NCBI GenBank assembly: GCA_964529715.1 | Contig: CAZGXI010000009.1 | Coordinates: 1-64,000, forward strand | Direction: 5' to 3' | DNA from: CAZGXI01 sp964529715 | GTDB taxonomy: Bacteria; Chloroflexota; Anaerolineae; Aggregatilineales; Ch27 | Length of the DNA stretch: 64,000 nt | In this document: positions 16,032-25,124 of the stretch, piece after piece | How the letters are laid out: every line of letters begins with the position of its first letter | How positions within the stretch are numbered: the first letter of the stretch is position 1 | Position numbers and translations under genes: made by a program | Notes under the pieces: generated by a model | What the model saw: only the letters and a program-made list of their open reading frames with translations | What the model was told of the DNA's origin: nothing | The model's database searches: none

Positions 16032-19000
16032 ATGAGCGCCACCATCCTGATCGTTGACGACTCACCCGATACGGTCGAAATGCTGTCTACATGGCTGCGC
16101 GTCGAAGGCTATCAGACCTTCAGCGCCTATGGCGGTCATGAGGCCCTTGCTGTTGCCGCCCGGCAACAGCCGGATTTGATTTTGCTGGACGTGGCGATGC
16201 CGATCATAGACGGCATCGAAACCTGTCGCCGCCTGCGCACGATGCCTGAAACTGCTGATATTCCCGTGATCCTGGTCACAGCCCGGAATCCCGCCGAGGC
16301 GCGCGCAGAAGGTCTGCTGGCGGGTGCGGTCGATTACATCACCAAGCCAGTTAACCTCCCCGATCTCAGCGAACGGATCGCGGCAGCCCTGCACGACCGG
16401 GATGTGCGTCTGCTGAACACATCGCGCCTGCTGGAAGAACTGGTTCATTCTGCCCTGGCAACACTTCCCTGTGATCTGGCCTGGATGCTCGAAGTTGAGG
16501 AACAGGAACAACTGCTGCAAACCCGTGCGCTGGCTTCGGTGCAAGGCGACGAGGTGTTCGCTCAGCCTGTTTTGGAATCCGGCAGATCGTTGGCGGAACT
16601 CGAATTTCCCCTGTCCGATGAGGTCAATCCGCTGACGGGCGTGTTGACGACCCGGCGCGCCGTGCTTAACGTCCCTATCCGTCAGATGGCCCGGATCGGT
16701 GCAGGCGAGTTCTATCGCCTGTTCCAACGGCTCGGCCTGAGCTATGCCAGTTTGGTGCCGTTGACCGTCGGCAGCCGTGCAGTCGGGGTGTTGGTCCTGG
16801 CGACGGCAGAAAAGACAGACCTGGAATCGCCGCGCGGTGGACAGGTGATCACGGCGCTGGCAAGTCAGGCTGCTATTGCATTGGATTACGTCCGTCTGGT
16901 GCGTCGCCTCACTGAACAGGAAGAGCTGATGCGCGCCGAGCAGGCGTTTCGCCAGATGATTTTGGATACGATGGGCGAAGGTCTGGCGGTGATCGGGCCA
17001 GCTGGGGAGATCGAATACGCCAATAACCGCCTGCTGCGCATGACCGGCTACACGCGCCAGGAAATCGATGGCTGCTCTATCGACATCCTGTTTCATCCTG
17101 ACGACCGGACGCAATTGAAAAGCGCGCTGCTACAAAAACGCGGCGCGACGATGAAGTTCGACCAGCGCCTGTACACCAAGACCGGCCAGGAAATCCCGGT
17201 GATCCTGTCGCGCTCGTCGTTCACTGCTATCGATCCTAACGCGGCGGAACAGGTGTTGGTGGTCAGCGACCGCACCGAACAGAAGCGCCGCGAGGAGGCC
17301 CTCCAGCTTCAGAGCCAGCGCCTGCAGGCGTTGAACCAGGCTGCACGGGTCATGACTGCGTCTCTCTCGCCGCACGAAGTGATCACCCGCATTCTCCATG
17401 CCGCCGTTGATGTGGTCGAGGCTGAAGGCGCTTCGATCCTGCTGCGCAGCACCGAAAACCCAGATGAACTGATCTTTATGGCGGCTGTCGGCCCCCAGGC
17501 CGACAGGATGGCTGGCCTGACCGTCCCGTTGGGACAGGGAATCGCCGGTTGGGTTGCCCGCGAGGCCCGGAGCCAGTTGGTCGCGGATACCAGCAAGGAC
17601 GACCGCTTTTACCGGGACATCGATCAGTCTACCGGGTTGGCAACCCGTTCGTTGGTAGCGATTCCCCTCATCGTGGCCGAAAAAGCCATTGGCGTGCTGG
17701 AAGTGATCAACAAGCGCGGCAGGCCGTTCGACCTGGAAGATGTCACCCTGCTAGAAGGGATGGCAGGCACTGCTGCCGTCGCTATCGACAACGCCCGTCT
17801 GTTCAACCAGACTCGCCGCCGCCTGACCGAACTGGGCACCCTGCTTGACGCCAGTGCAGCGGTATCTTCAACGCTGGATTTCGGCAGTGTGCTCGAATTG
17901 ATCGTTCGGCGGCTGGCAGACGCCCTGCGCGTTCAGCGTTGCATGATCATCTCCTGGGATCGATCCTCGAATACACTTGGGTCGCTGGCCGAGGTTGTTC
18001 ATGCCAGTTGGCCATCTGGTGAGGGACCAATCAGTGATCTGGCCTATCTGCCGTTGCGCCAGGCTGCCTTGAAATCGGGTTTGCCCATGCTGGCGCATAT
18101 GAGCGATTCGCGGACCGAATCGGCTGTTCGCGCCGAATTGGCGTGGACTGATCAGCAGGCGGTGCTGGGGGTTCCGCTGTGGATCGGCGGGCGTGTCGTC
18201 GGACTGCTGATGCTTTACAGCAATCTGCGTGACCACCACTTCGACGAGACTGATGTGGCCGAAGTCGATCGCCTGGTTCGTCGTTGGGAGGGGAATCTTA
18301 GTTCGTTGGCTGCGGATGGCTGGCGTCATCCACAAGAACTGGCAGCCCTCTCGGATCAACTGCTGGCGTTGCACGGCGTGACGTGGGTTGCTGTTGAGGA
18401 GTGGCTCCCCGATCAGAACCGGACCTGCCGCCTGTCGGAGTATGGCTTTGCCGCTTGGACGGACCACAAGAGTTCCCCGCGTAACCTGGACGATTTTCCG
18501 ACTATCCGCCGGGTGTTGTCGGTTGCCCATCCGCGCGTGACCGGCGTTTGGAGCCTGCCAGAAGGCTCTCCTGAACGCCAATTCCTGGAACGGCTGGGAG
18601 GCCAGGTTTCCCTGATGGTCCCGCTGATCGTGCGTGGCCAGACCGAGGGGGTCGTCAATTTGATCGACACGACCCCGGAGCGCGTCTTCGATACAGAAGA
18701 GGTGTCGCTGTGCCAGGGGATTGCCAACGTGGTCAGCAATGCTATCGAGAATGCTCACCTTTACCAGAGCCTGGAGCGACGCGCCAGCGCGTTGGAAGCG
18801 GCTTACGCTGAAGTGCAGCAGGCAGACCGCCTTAAAGACGAATTGATCCAAAACCTTTCGCACGAAATCCAGACACCGCTGTTACACATCTTGGGTTACG
18901 TCGAGTTAATGCTAGACGACACCTTTGGCCCGCTCAACCCTGAGCAGCGCGACAAGCTCCAGTTTGTCGCCCAGCGGGCGCAAGACCTGGCGAACCTGGC

Positions 19001-19565
19001 GAAAGATATCATCTCCGTCCAGGCGCTTCAACAGGAGACGATGGCGCTGAAACCCACCGACATCGGTGGCATCATTCGCCACGTGGTGAACAACCGCAAA
19101 CTTCAAGCCTCCAGGCAGAATGTGGTGTTGGAGGTTCGGGCGGCTTCTGATCTGCCATTGGCGATGGCTGATCCGGGCCGCCTGACTGAGGCGCTCGGCC
19201 ATCTCGTCGATAATGCGATCAAGTTTAGCCACCAGGGGGGAATCGTCGAGATCACGGTCAGCAGCCAGCCAACGACCCTGGCCGTTCGTATCCAGGACCA
19301 GGGCGTCGGTATTCCGGCGGAAGCACAGCGGCACATCTTTGAGCGTTTTTACCAGGCGGACGGCAGTTCGACCCGCCAGTTCGGGGGAGCCGGCTTGGGA
19401 CTATCCATTGTGCATGAGATTGTTACACGACACGGCGGACAAATCTGGGTGGAAAGCGAGCCGGGCCAGGGAAGCATCTTCACCTTTACTGTACCGCGCG
19501 CCGACACGGCGTCTTTGCCAGATCAGGCGGCTCGCTCTTCTGCGTCGGAAGCAGACCCGGTCTAA
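16032..19565 (+). CDS. Multidomain hybrid sensor histidine kinase
   Basis: 1177 aa and no membrane segment, so it is a cytoplasmic sensor. Order: receiver domain (about 5-120, Asp53), GAF (about 130-285), PAS (about 300-420), three GAF modules (about 435-590, 600-760, 770-920), a coiled coil, HisKA (about 930-1000, His944 in 'LSHEIQTP'), and HATPase_c (about 1050-1160) with 'DNAIKFSH', 'DQGVGIP' and 'GGAGLGLSIV'. The REC domain at the N-terminus is atypical, since most hybrids carry it at the C-terminus; it may let another kinase gate this one. The ATG at 16032 was preferred over a TTG at 16005. Its signal is unknown; several GAFs suggest small-molecule sensing. The orphan regulator at 7835 is a possible partner. 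Confidence 0.9.
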   Translation: MSATILIVDDSPDTVEMLSTWLRVEGYQTFSAYGGHEALAVAARQQPDLILLDVAMPIIDGIETCRRLRTMPETADIPVILVTARNPAEARAEGLLAGAVDYITKPVNLPDLSERIAAALHDRDVRLLNTSRLLEELVHSALATLPCDLAWMLEVEEQEQLLQTRALASVQGDEVFAQPVLESGRSLAELEFPLSDEVNPLTGVLTTRRAVLNVPIRQMARIGAGEFYRLFQRLGLSYASLVPLTVGSRAVGVLVLATAEKTDLESPRGGQVITALASQAAIALDYVRLVRRLTEQEELMRAEQAFRQMILDTMGEGLAVIGPAGEIEYANNRLLRMTGYTRQEIDGCSIDILFHPDDRTQLKSALLQKRGATMKFDQRLYTKTGQEIPVILSRSSFTAIDPNAAEQVLVVSDRTEQKRREEALQLQSQRLQALNQAARVMTASLSPHEVITRILHAAVDVVEAEGASILLRSTENPDELIFMAAVGPQADRMAGLTVPLGQGIAGWVAREARSQLVADTSKDDRFYRDIDQSTGLATRSLVAIPLIVAEKAIGVLEVINKRGRPFDLEDVTLLEGMAGTAAVAIDNARLFNQTRRRLTELGTLLDASAAVSSTLDFGSVLELIVRRLADALRVQRCMIISWDRSSNTLGSLAEVVHASWPSGEGPISDLAYLPLRQAALKSGLPMLAHMSDSRTESAVRAELAWTDQQAVLGVPLWIGGRVVGLLMLYSNLRDHHFDETDVAEVDRLVRRWEGNLSSLAADGWRHPQELAALSDQLLALHGVTWVAVEEWLPDQNRTCRLSEYGFAAWTDHKSSPRNLDDFPTIRRVLSVAHPRVTGVWSLPEGSPERQFLERLGGQVSLMVPLIVRGQTEGVVNLIDTTPERVFDTEEVSLCQGIANVVSNAIENAHLYQSLERRASALEAAYAEVQQADRLKDELIQNLSHEIQTPLLHILGYVELMLDDTFGPLNPEQRDKLQFVAQRAQDLANLAKDIISVQALQQETMALKPTDIGGIIRHVVNNRKLQASRQNVVLEVRAASDLPLAMADPGRLTEALGHLVDNAIKFSHQGGIVEITVSSQPTTLAVRIQDQGVGIPAEAQRHIFERFYQADGSSTRQFGGAGLGLSIVHEIVTRHGGQIWVESEPGQGSIFTFTVPRADTASLPDQAARSSASEADPV

Positions 19566-19582
19566 AACATCAGGATACACTT

Positions 19583-19957
19583 ATGCCACAAATTCACGCT
19601 GTTTTGAACAACGCCTATATCCTCTTTTCCATTTTGCTCGGCATCTGGAGCGCTATCCAGGCCGGGCGCAACCAACCGTTGGGTGGGCAGTTCTGGGGCG
19701 CCCTCGCCACCAATACTCTGCTGGCGGCGCTGACCCTGGGCGTGGCCGTGATCGCCGCCCTGATGGGCATTCAGCCTCGTCGCGGTGTTTACTTCCTCTA
19801 CGCGATCTATTTCGTGATCGTCTTGCCGGGAACGTTTGCCCTGTTACGTGGCCGAGACGACCGCACGGCGGCTCTGATTTATGGCATTGTCACATTTTTC
19901 TCGGCGGGGGCCGCCAGCCGTGTGCCGCTGTTAACTGAACCCTGGATCATGCCCTGA
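19583..19957 (+). CDS. Small membrane protein, unknown function
   Basis: 124 aa with four likely membrane helices (about 8-25, 36-58, 67-84 and 93-112) joined by short loops. AGGA lies 8 nt before the ATG. It follows the sensor kinase by 17 nt in the same direction, so it is probably co-transcribed with it. I recognise no family. Confidence 0.75.
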   Translation: MPQIHAVLNNAYILFSILLGIWSAIQAGRNQPLGGQFWGALATNTLLAALTLGVAVIAALMGIQPRRGVYFLYAIYFVIVLPGTFALLRGRDDRTAALIYGIVTFFSAGAASRVPLLTEPWIMP

Positions 19958-20055
19958 CGTCCGCCGGCCCGGCTGTTTTTTGTCGGGTGGTTCGCTGCGT
20001 AGGTGCGGTCGGTGACGCCTGTTTCGTCGCGCGTGTTTGGAGCCGTGCTCAGGGT

Positions 20056-20061
20056 TATAAT
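20056..20061 (+). promoter_or_regulatory. Candidate -10 element (TATAAT)
   Basis: A perfect TATAAT lies 36 nt upstream of the ATG of the CCA-enzyme fusion. No good -35 is seen at 16-18 nt. Confidence 0.4.
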
Positions 20062-20097
20062 AAGCGCACGACGGTCTGCCCGGCGCTGTACCAGGGG

Positions 20098-22746
20098 ATG
20101 GCAGTGCGGCTGATTCTGACTCACGAGAACGCTGATTTCGACGCGGTAGCCGCGCAGTTGGCCGCGCACAAGTTGGATCCGGCGGCGCTGCCGGTGCTTC
20201 CGCGCCGCTTGAACTCCAACGTGCGGGACTTCTGGACGTTGTACCGCAGTGCCTTGCCACACATCCAGGCAGACGATCTACCGCGTGGGACGGTCCAGGC
20301 GGTGACGGTGGTCGATACGCAAAATGTGATTACCTTGAAGGGAATGCGTGCTCAGACTCCGGCGCACATCATCGATCATCATCCCCCACGTGATCCGTTA
20401 CCTTCGCACCACACGTTTTCCGGCGAACCGCTCGGCGCAACGACCACGCTGCTGGTCGAGCAGATTCGCGCTGCCGATCTCAGCCTCGCGCCACTTGAGG
20501 CGACGCTGCTTGCACTCGGCATTTACGAGGACACTGGCTCGTTGCTCTACGGCACAACAACTGCGCGCGACATCGCAGCGGCGGCGTGGCTGGTGGAGCA
20601 GGGGGCCGACCTGGATGTAGTCCGCCGCTTTTTGCAGCAGCCGTTGAATGAAGGTCAGCAGCGTCTTTATGACTTGCTGCTGACCGATCTGGTGGTGCGC
20701 GAGATTCACGGCCACGCGGTGGTCATCGCCGCGGCGCGCCTGGACGGAAATGTCGATCAGGTCGCTACCGTTGCCCATAAGCTGCGTGATACTCTGGACC
20801 CCAGCGCGCTCTTTGTGTTGGTCCAAATGGGGTCGCGTCTCCAGGTGGTGGCGCGCAGTACGGTGGACGAAATCGATGTCGGGCGTATCCTCAGACGGCT
20901 GGGCGGCGGCGGTCATGGGCGCGCCGCGGCGGCTCTGATCGAAACGGGCGACCTAGATGAAACCCGCGCGCAGTTGGAGACGTTGCTGGAAACGATGATC
21001 CAGCCTATGGTGAAGGTGGCTGATTTGATGTCCCGGCGCATCAAGACCATTGCAGCCGACGAGCCAATCCGCGCGGCGGCCCGTCTGATGAACCGGACCG
21101 GCCACGAGGGGTATCCCGTGTTGAATGGCAGGGAACTGGTGGGACTGCTAACGCGCCGTAGCGTGGACCGGGCCATGTCGCATAACATGGGCGATCAGCC
21201 CGTGTCGCAGATCATGGAGAGCGGGCGCGTAGTCGTCCATCCGAACGACTCGCTGCACTATTTACAGCAGCAGATGATGCGCTCCGGCTGGGGACAGATT
21301 CCGGTCGTCGATGACGAGGGCACCCTGGTCGGCATTGTCACCCGCACCGATTTGATCAATCGCTGGGGACAGCCCGCCGATGGCGCCGTGCGCCGCGCGG
21401 AGATCGTCCGGCGGCTGGAACGGGCGTTGTCTCCGGCCTTGTGGGCGTTGCTGCGGGGCGTTAGCCAGCAGGCACAACAGATGGGCCTGGGGTTGTACGG
21501 CGTGGGCGGATTCGTGCGCGATCTGCTGCTGGCCCGCCCGAACGCGGACATCGATTTGGTCGTCGAAGGCGATGCCATTGCGTTGGTCCAGGCGTTGGTA
21601 GCTCGCTATGGCGGCTCGATGCGCAAACACACCCAATTCGGCACGGCGACATGGCTATTGGACGGGCAGGTGGCCCAGGCGTTTGGCGGTCCGACGGGGG
21701 ATTGGCCCACGACACTGGATTTTGTCACGGCGCGCGCCGAATTTTATGAGACCCCTACGGCCTTGCCGACCGTCACCCAGGGGTCGATCAAACTGGACCT
21801 GCATCGGCGCGATTTCAGCATCAACACGCTGGCGATCCGTTTGTCGCCGGAACCGCTGGGCCAACTGCTCGATTTTTGGGGCGGCGAGCGCGACCTGCAA
21901 GACGGCATGATCCGCGTGTTGCACAGCCTGAGCTTCATCGACGATCCCACGCGCATCCTGCGTGCGGCGCGCTTCGAGCAACGATTTGGCTTTCGTATTG
22001 AGGCGCGTACCCTGAGCCTGATTGAGCGCGCCCTGCCGCTGCTGGACCGCGTAAGCGGCCCGCGCCTCAAGCACGAGATCGAACTGATTTTGCGCGAGGA
22101 GCGCCCGGAGCGCGTCTTCGGACGACTGCAAACGTTGGGCGTGCTGGCCCATCTCAGTCCCCAGATCGTAGTGGACGATTGGTTTTATGCAGCCTTTGAA
22201 GCTGTCCGTTACCTCCGGCAGACGCTACCCTGGCCCGGCTTAGAGACAATTGTGGAGCAGAAGGATGGGTGGTCACTGCCTTTCTTCGTTGTGTTGATCT
22301 GTCGCTTTGATCCGGCAGAGGCCGAACGTCTGGGGCGTCGCCTTCAAGTGCGGCGGCCAACACTGGAGGAGATGCTATCTGGTGTGCGCAGCTACCGGGA
22401 GATCGTCCCGGCGTTGCAAGCGCAGCCTCGTCCCAGCCAGGTTGTGCGGTTACTGCACGGCCTGACGCCATCCGAGTTGGCTGTCGCCTGGGCGATTGCC
22501 CCCACCCAGCCCGTCCGGGCGCAGATTGTACACTATGCGTCGGTCTGGCAGGCGGTCCGCCCGACCATGACGCACGAAGAAATCCGCGCCCTGGGGATCG
22601 TTCCTGGTCCGGCCTACGGGCGGTTGCTGCGCCGTCTGCGTGACGCCTGGCTTGACGGCGAGGTGCAGTCAGCTGCGGAAGAGCGCGCTCTGGCGGCGCG
22701 CCTGGTTGCTGAGGGGTGGGAAACGGATGGCGGGTCGGATGGCTGA
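20098..22746 (+). CDS. cca: DHH phosphoesterase - CBS - CCA-adding enzyme fusion
   Basis: 882 aa. Order: DHH phosphoesterase (about 1-190; 'HENADFDAV', 'DHHPP' at 93-97, 'YEDTGSL'), DHHA1 with 'GGGGHGRAAAAL' (about 265), two CBS domains (about 300-425), and a class II tRNA nucleotidyltransferase/poly(A)-polymerase head (about 440-620; 'GVGGFVRDLLLA', 'NADIDLVVEGDA', 'HRRDFSINTLAI') with its RNA-binding part ('DPTRILRAARFEQRFGF'). CCA addition would serve the tRNA-Phe here, which lacks encoded CCA. The DHH part is of the nanoRNase/pAp-phosphatase type. The MAVRLILTHENADFD start was chosen; the frame is open to 19987 but those residues look non-coding. Such fusions are known in some bacteria. 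Confidence 0.9.
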   Translation: MAVRLILTHENADFDAVAAQLAAHKLDPAALPVLPRRLNSNVRDFWTLYRSALPHIQADDLPRGTVQAVTVVDTQNVITLKGMRAQTPAHIIDHHPPRDPLPSHHTFSGEPLGATTTLLVEQIRAADLSLAPLEATLLALGIYEDTGSLLYGTTTARDIAAAAWLVEQGADLDVVRRFLQQPLNEGQQRLYDLLLTDLVVREIHGHAVVIAAARLDGNVDQVATVAHKLRDTLDPSALFVLVQMGSRLQVVARSTVDEIDVGRILRRLGGGGHGRAAAALIETGDLDETRAQLETLLETMIQPMVKVADLMSRRIKTIAADEPIRAAARLMNRTGHEGYPVLNGRELVGLLTRRSVDRAMSHNMGDQPVSQIMESGRVVVHPNDSLHYLQQQMMRSGWGQIPVVDDEGTLVGIVTRTDLINRWGQPADGAVRRAEIVRRLERALSPALWALLRGVSQQAQQMGLGLYGVGGFVRDLLLARPNADIDLVVEGDAIALVQALVARYGGSMRKHTQFGTATWLLDGQVAQAFGGPTGDWPTTLDFVTARAEFYETPTALPTVTQGSIKLDLHRRDFSINTLAIRLSPEPLGQLLDFWGGERDLQDGMIRVLHSLSFIDDPTRILRAARFEQRFGFRIEARTLSLIERALPLLDRVSGPRLKHEIELILREERPERVFGRLQTLGVLAHLSPQIVVDDWFYAAFEAVRYLRQTLPWPGLETIVEQKDGWSLPFFVVLICRFDPAEAERLGRRLQVRRPTLEEMLSGVRSYREIVPALQAQPRPSQVVRLLHGLTPSELAVAWAIAPTQPVRAQIVHYASVWQAVRPTMTHEEIRALGIVPGPAYGRLLRRLRDAWLDGEVQSAAEERALAARLVAEGWETDGGSDG

Positions 22747-23254
22747 GAGGTTGACACTTCACCTGGATGTGGTTTTTCGCCCGGCCCGCCTGGACGACCT
22801 TCCGAAATTAGAGTGGTTCGGCCAGTATGCGCGTTACCGGCGGTTGTTTCGCCGCACCTTCGACGAGCAGCAGCGCGGTTTACGCCTGATGCTCCTGGCC
22901 GAAGTGAGGGACTTTCCAGTTGGACAGGTATTTATCCACTTTTCTGATCGGGAGTGTCGGCGCGGACAGACCGATGCGCGCGGCTATCTGTATGCGCTGC
23001 GCGTGCTGGAACCTTTTCAGGGACAGGGCATCGGGTCGCGCTTGATCGCGGAGGCCGAACAGGTGTTGCGCGCGCGCGGCTACCGCCGGGCAGTCATCGC
23101 AGCTGCCAAAGGAAACGAGCGCGCCCGACGGCTTTACGAGCGTTTGGGTTATGCTGTCTATGCCGAAGATACGGGCGACTGGGATTTTGTGGACGATCAG
23201 GGCCGGGTGCAGCACGTCCACGAACCGGCCTGGATGATGCAAAAGCAGTTGTGA
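22727..23254 (+). CDS. GNAT-family N-acetyltransferase
   Basis: 175 aa. The acetyl-CoA loop is clear: 'YLYALRVLEPFQGQGIG' followed by 'RLIAEAEQVLRARGYRRAVI' and 'NERARRLYERLGYAVY', which are motifs D-A-B of the fold. The acceptor amine is unknown. The start at 22727 (GAGGGG 10 nt upstream) overlaps the end of the CCA fusion by 20 nt; an alternative ATG is at 22739. The overlap suggests coupled translation. Confidence 0.88.
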   Translation: MAGRMAERLTLHLDVVFRPARLDDLPKLEWFGQYARYRRLFRRTFDEQQRGLRLMLLAEVRDFPVGQVFIHFSDRECRRGQTDARGYLYALRVLEPFQGQGIGSRLIAEAEQVLRARGYRRAVIAAAKGNERARRLYERLGYAVYAEDTGDWDFVDDQGRVQHVHEPAWMMQKQL

Positions 23255-23295
23255 CTGCACGTTGTCGAGAAGCTCGTTGGGGAAAAGAGGGTGAC

Positions 23296-23802
23296 ATGCG
23301 CAAGCGCCCGTTTCGTCGTCGCCGGAGACCAGTAGTCCAGGAAGTTCCTCCACTCCTGGCCTCCGAAGAAGCGGATGAGCCAGTGGCGGTAGACGTTGCC
23401 GAAAGTGCCGAAGCTGATGCCGGCGCGGACGATCTACAGGTGCTCCGCCGCCCGCGCGAACGGCTGGCCGCGCGTTGGCGTGTGCTGCTCGTGATTTTGC
23501 TGTTGACCGCTGTCGGCGTGCTGGCGCTGACCGGCTTTATGGGCCAGCTTCCGGCGGACGTGATTGCACAGTGGCCCTGGCTACTGGTGGTGATCGGCGG
23601 CCTGGGGCTGCTGATCGGCGTCGTGACGGCCTGGCCATATGGGACGCTCGGTGGCCCACCGGTGCTGGCGGTGGGGGTGGTCGCGCTGTTGGATCGGTCG
23701 CTCGCCGATTCCTGGCCAATGACGCTGGCGGGCGCATTGCTGCTGGCGCTTGGCGCAGCAGTCATCTTGCGCGGCCTCACGATGCCCCGCGCACGGGCCT
23801 GA
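23296..23802 (+). CDS. Small membrane protein with basic N-terminal tail
   Basis: 168 aa. It starts with an Arg-rich segment and an acidic linker (about 20-60) followed by three to four membrane helices from residue 70. The start at ATG 23296 has GAGGGTGA upstream; the earlier in-frame region lies inside the acetyltransferase gene. No family recognised. It ends 28 nt before the convergent trans-sulfuration gene. Confidence 0.7.
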   Translation: MRKRPFRRRRRPVVQEVPPLLASEEADEPVAVDVAESAEADAGADDLQVLRRPRERLAARWRVLLVILLLTAVGVLALTGFMGQLPADVIAQWPWLLVVIGGLGLLIGVVTAWPYGTLGGPPVLAVGVVALLDRSLADSWPMTLAGALLLALGAAVILRGLTMPRARA

Positions 23803-23829
23803 TCAACGGCGAAAGGATGTTGTCGCCGA

Positions 23830-25038
23830 TTAACGCAGCGTCGCCAATGCCTGATCCAGGTCGGCGATGATGTCCTCAATGTCCTCGATGCCGACTGACA
23901 ACCGCACCAGGCCATCGGTGATGCCCATCTTGACGCGATCTTCCGGCGCGGTTTTGAAATGCGTCATGCTGGCCGGATGCTGGATCAACGTGTCCACCGA
24001 TCCTAGATTCGCTACCAGCGCGCACAGCCGTACGCGGTTCAGCAAAGACACGCCGGCTGCGTAGCCATCCTTGAGTTCAAACGACAGCATTCCCCCGAAG
24101 GCGTCCATCTGCGCGTGGGCCAGCGCGTGCTGCGGGAAGGACTCCAGGCCAGGGTAATTCACTTGCGCAACGGCGGGGTGTGCTTCTAGATAGCGGGCGA
24201 CGGCCAGCGCGTTTTCGCAGTGGCGGGCCATGCGCAGGTGCAGCGTCTTGAGGCCCTGTTCGGTCAGCCAGGCCTCCATCGGGCTGGCGACGCCGCCATA
24301 GTCAATCAGGTTGGGTTTGAGAACCTGCTGCCATAGCTCACCATCTGCCGTGATGATCGCACCGCCCGTTACGGCAGCGTGCCCAGAGAGATACTTGGTG
24401 GTGCTGTGTAAAACGATGTCTGCACCCAGTTCCAGCGGGCGCTGCAAGATCGGTGTGGCGAAGGTGTTATCCACAATGAGCAGCGCGCCTGCGGCGTGCG
24501 TCCGTTCTGCCACGCCGCGAATGTCGGTGAGCGCCATCGTCGGATTGGCCGGGGATTCGACGTAGACCAGCTTCACCCGTGTGTTCCGCGCCAACGCAGC
24601 TTCAAGAGTTTTCAGGTCCGCCCCAGTGAATGTGTCATGGTGGACGCCGCGTCGGGGCAATTCGCGTTTCATCAGATTGAAGCTGGCGCCGTAGAGCGCC
24701 GTCTGGCTGATCACGGTGTCACCCGACGCAGTCAGCGCGAACAGGACGGTGCTTGTCGCCGCCATGCCGGAGGCGGTCAGCAGGCCATGAGGACGTTCCA
24801 GCAGGTTGATTCCTTCGAGGGCGGCGATCACTGCTGCTGCCGCCTCAGTGTTGGGATTGCCCCAGCGTCCGTAGATGTAACCGGACTCGTCGCCCCGGAA
24901 AAGCGCCTGCCCGTGTTCTACATTGTCGAAGCGATAGCCGGAAGTCAGATAGATGGGGGTTGCCTGGGTACGAGTCTCGTTGACTTCGCGCCCGACGTGG
25001 ATCGCCAGCGTTCCGGGGCCGGCGCGCCGCTTATTCAT
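23830..25038 (-). CDS. PLP-dependent trans-sulfuration enzyme (Cys/Met metabolism)
   Basis: 402 aa, a full-length member of the cystathionine gamma-synthase/gamma-lyase family. Seen: 'ESGYIYGRWGNPNTEA', 'LLTASGMAA', 'VYVESPANPTM', 'LLIVDNTFATP' and the PLP Lys in 'HSTTKYLSGH'. Members exchange sulfur at the gamma carbon or cleave it (cystathionine synthase, O-acetylhomoserine sulfhydrylase, methionine gamma-lyase); motifs do not decide between these here. No other Met gene is near. It is convergent with the small membrane protein gene. Confidence 0.88.
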   Translation of the reverse strand: MNKRRAGPGTLAIHVGREVNETRTQATPIYLTSGYRFDNVEHGQALFRGDESGYIYGRWGNPNTEAAAAVIAALEGINLLERPHGLLTASGMAATSTVLFALTASGDTVISQTALYGASFNLMKRELPRRGVHHDTFTGADLKTLEAALARNTRVKLVYVESPANPTMALTDIRGVAERTHAAGALLIVDNTFATPILQRPLELGADIVLHSTTKYLSGHAAVTGGAIITADGELWQQVLKPNLIDYGGVASPMEAWLTEQGLKTLHLRMARHCENALAVARYLEAHPAVAQVNYPGLESFPQHALAHAQMDAFGGMLSFELKDGYAAGVSLLNRVRLCALVANLGSVDTLIQHPASMTHFKTAPEDRVKMGITDGLVRLSVGIEDIEDIIADLDQALATLR

Positions 25039-25124
25039 GAAAAGCCTCGATTCTGGTGCTCGCTCTGTGCCTTGCGGTTAAGACCTGCTCAGGGCATATA
25101 CCCTGCCTGTCGCCGCGAATGGGT

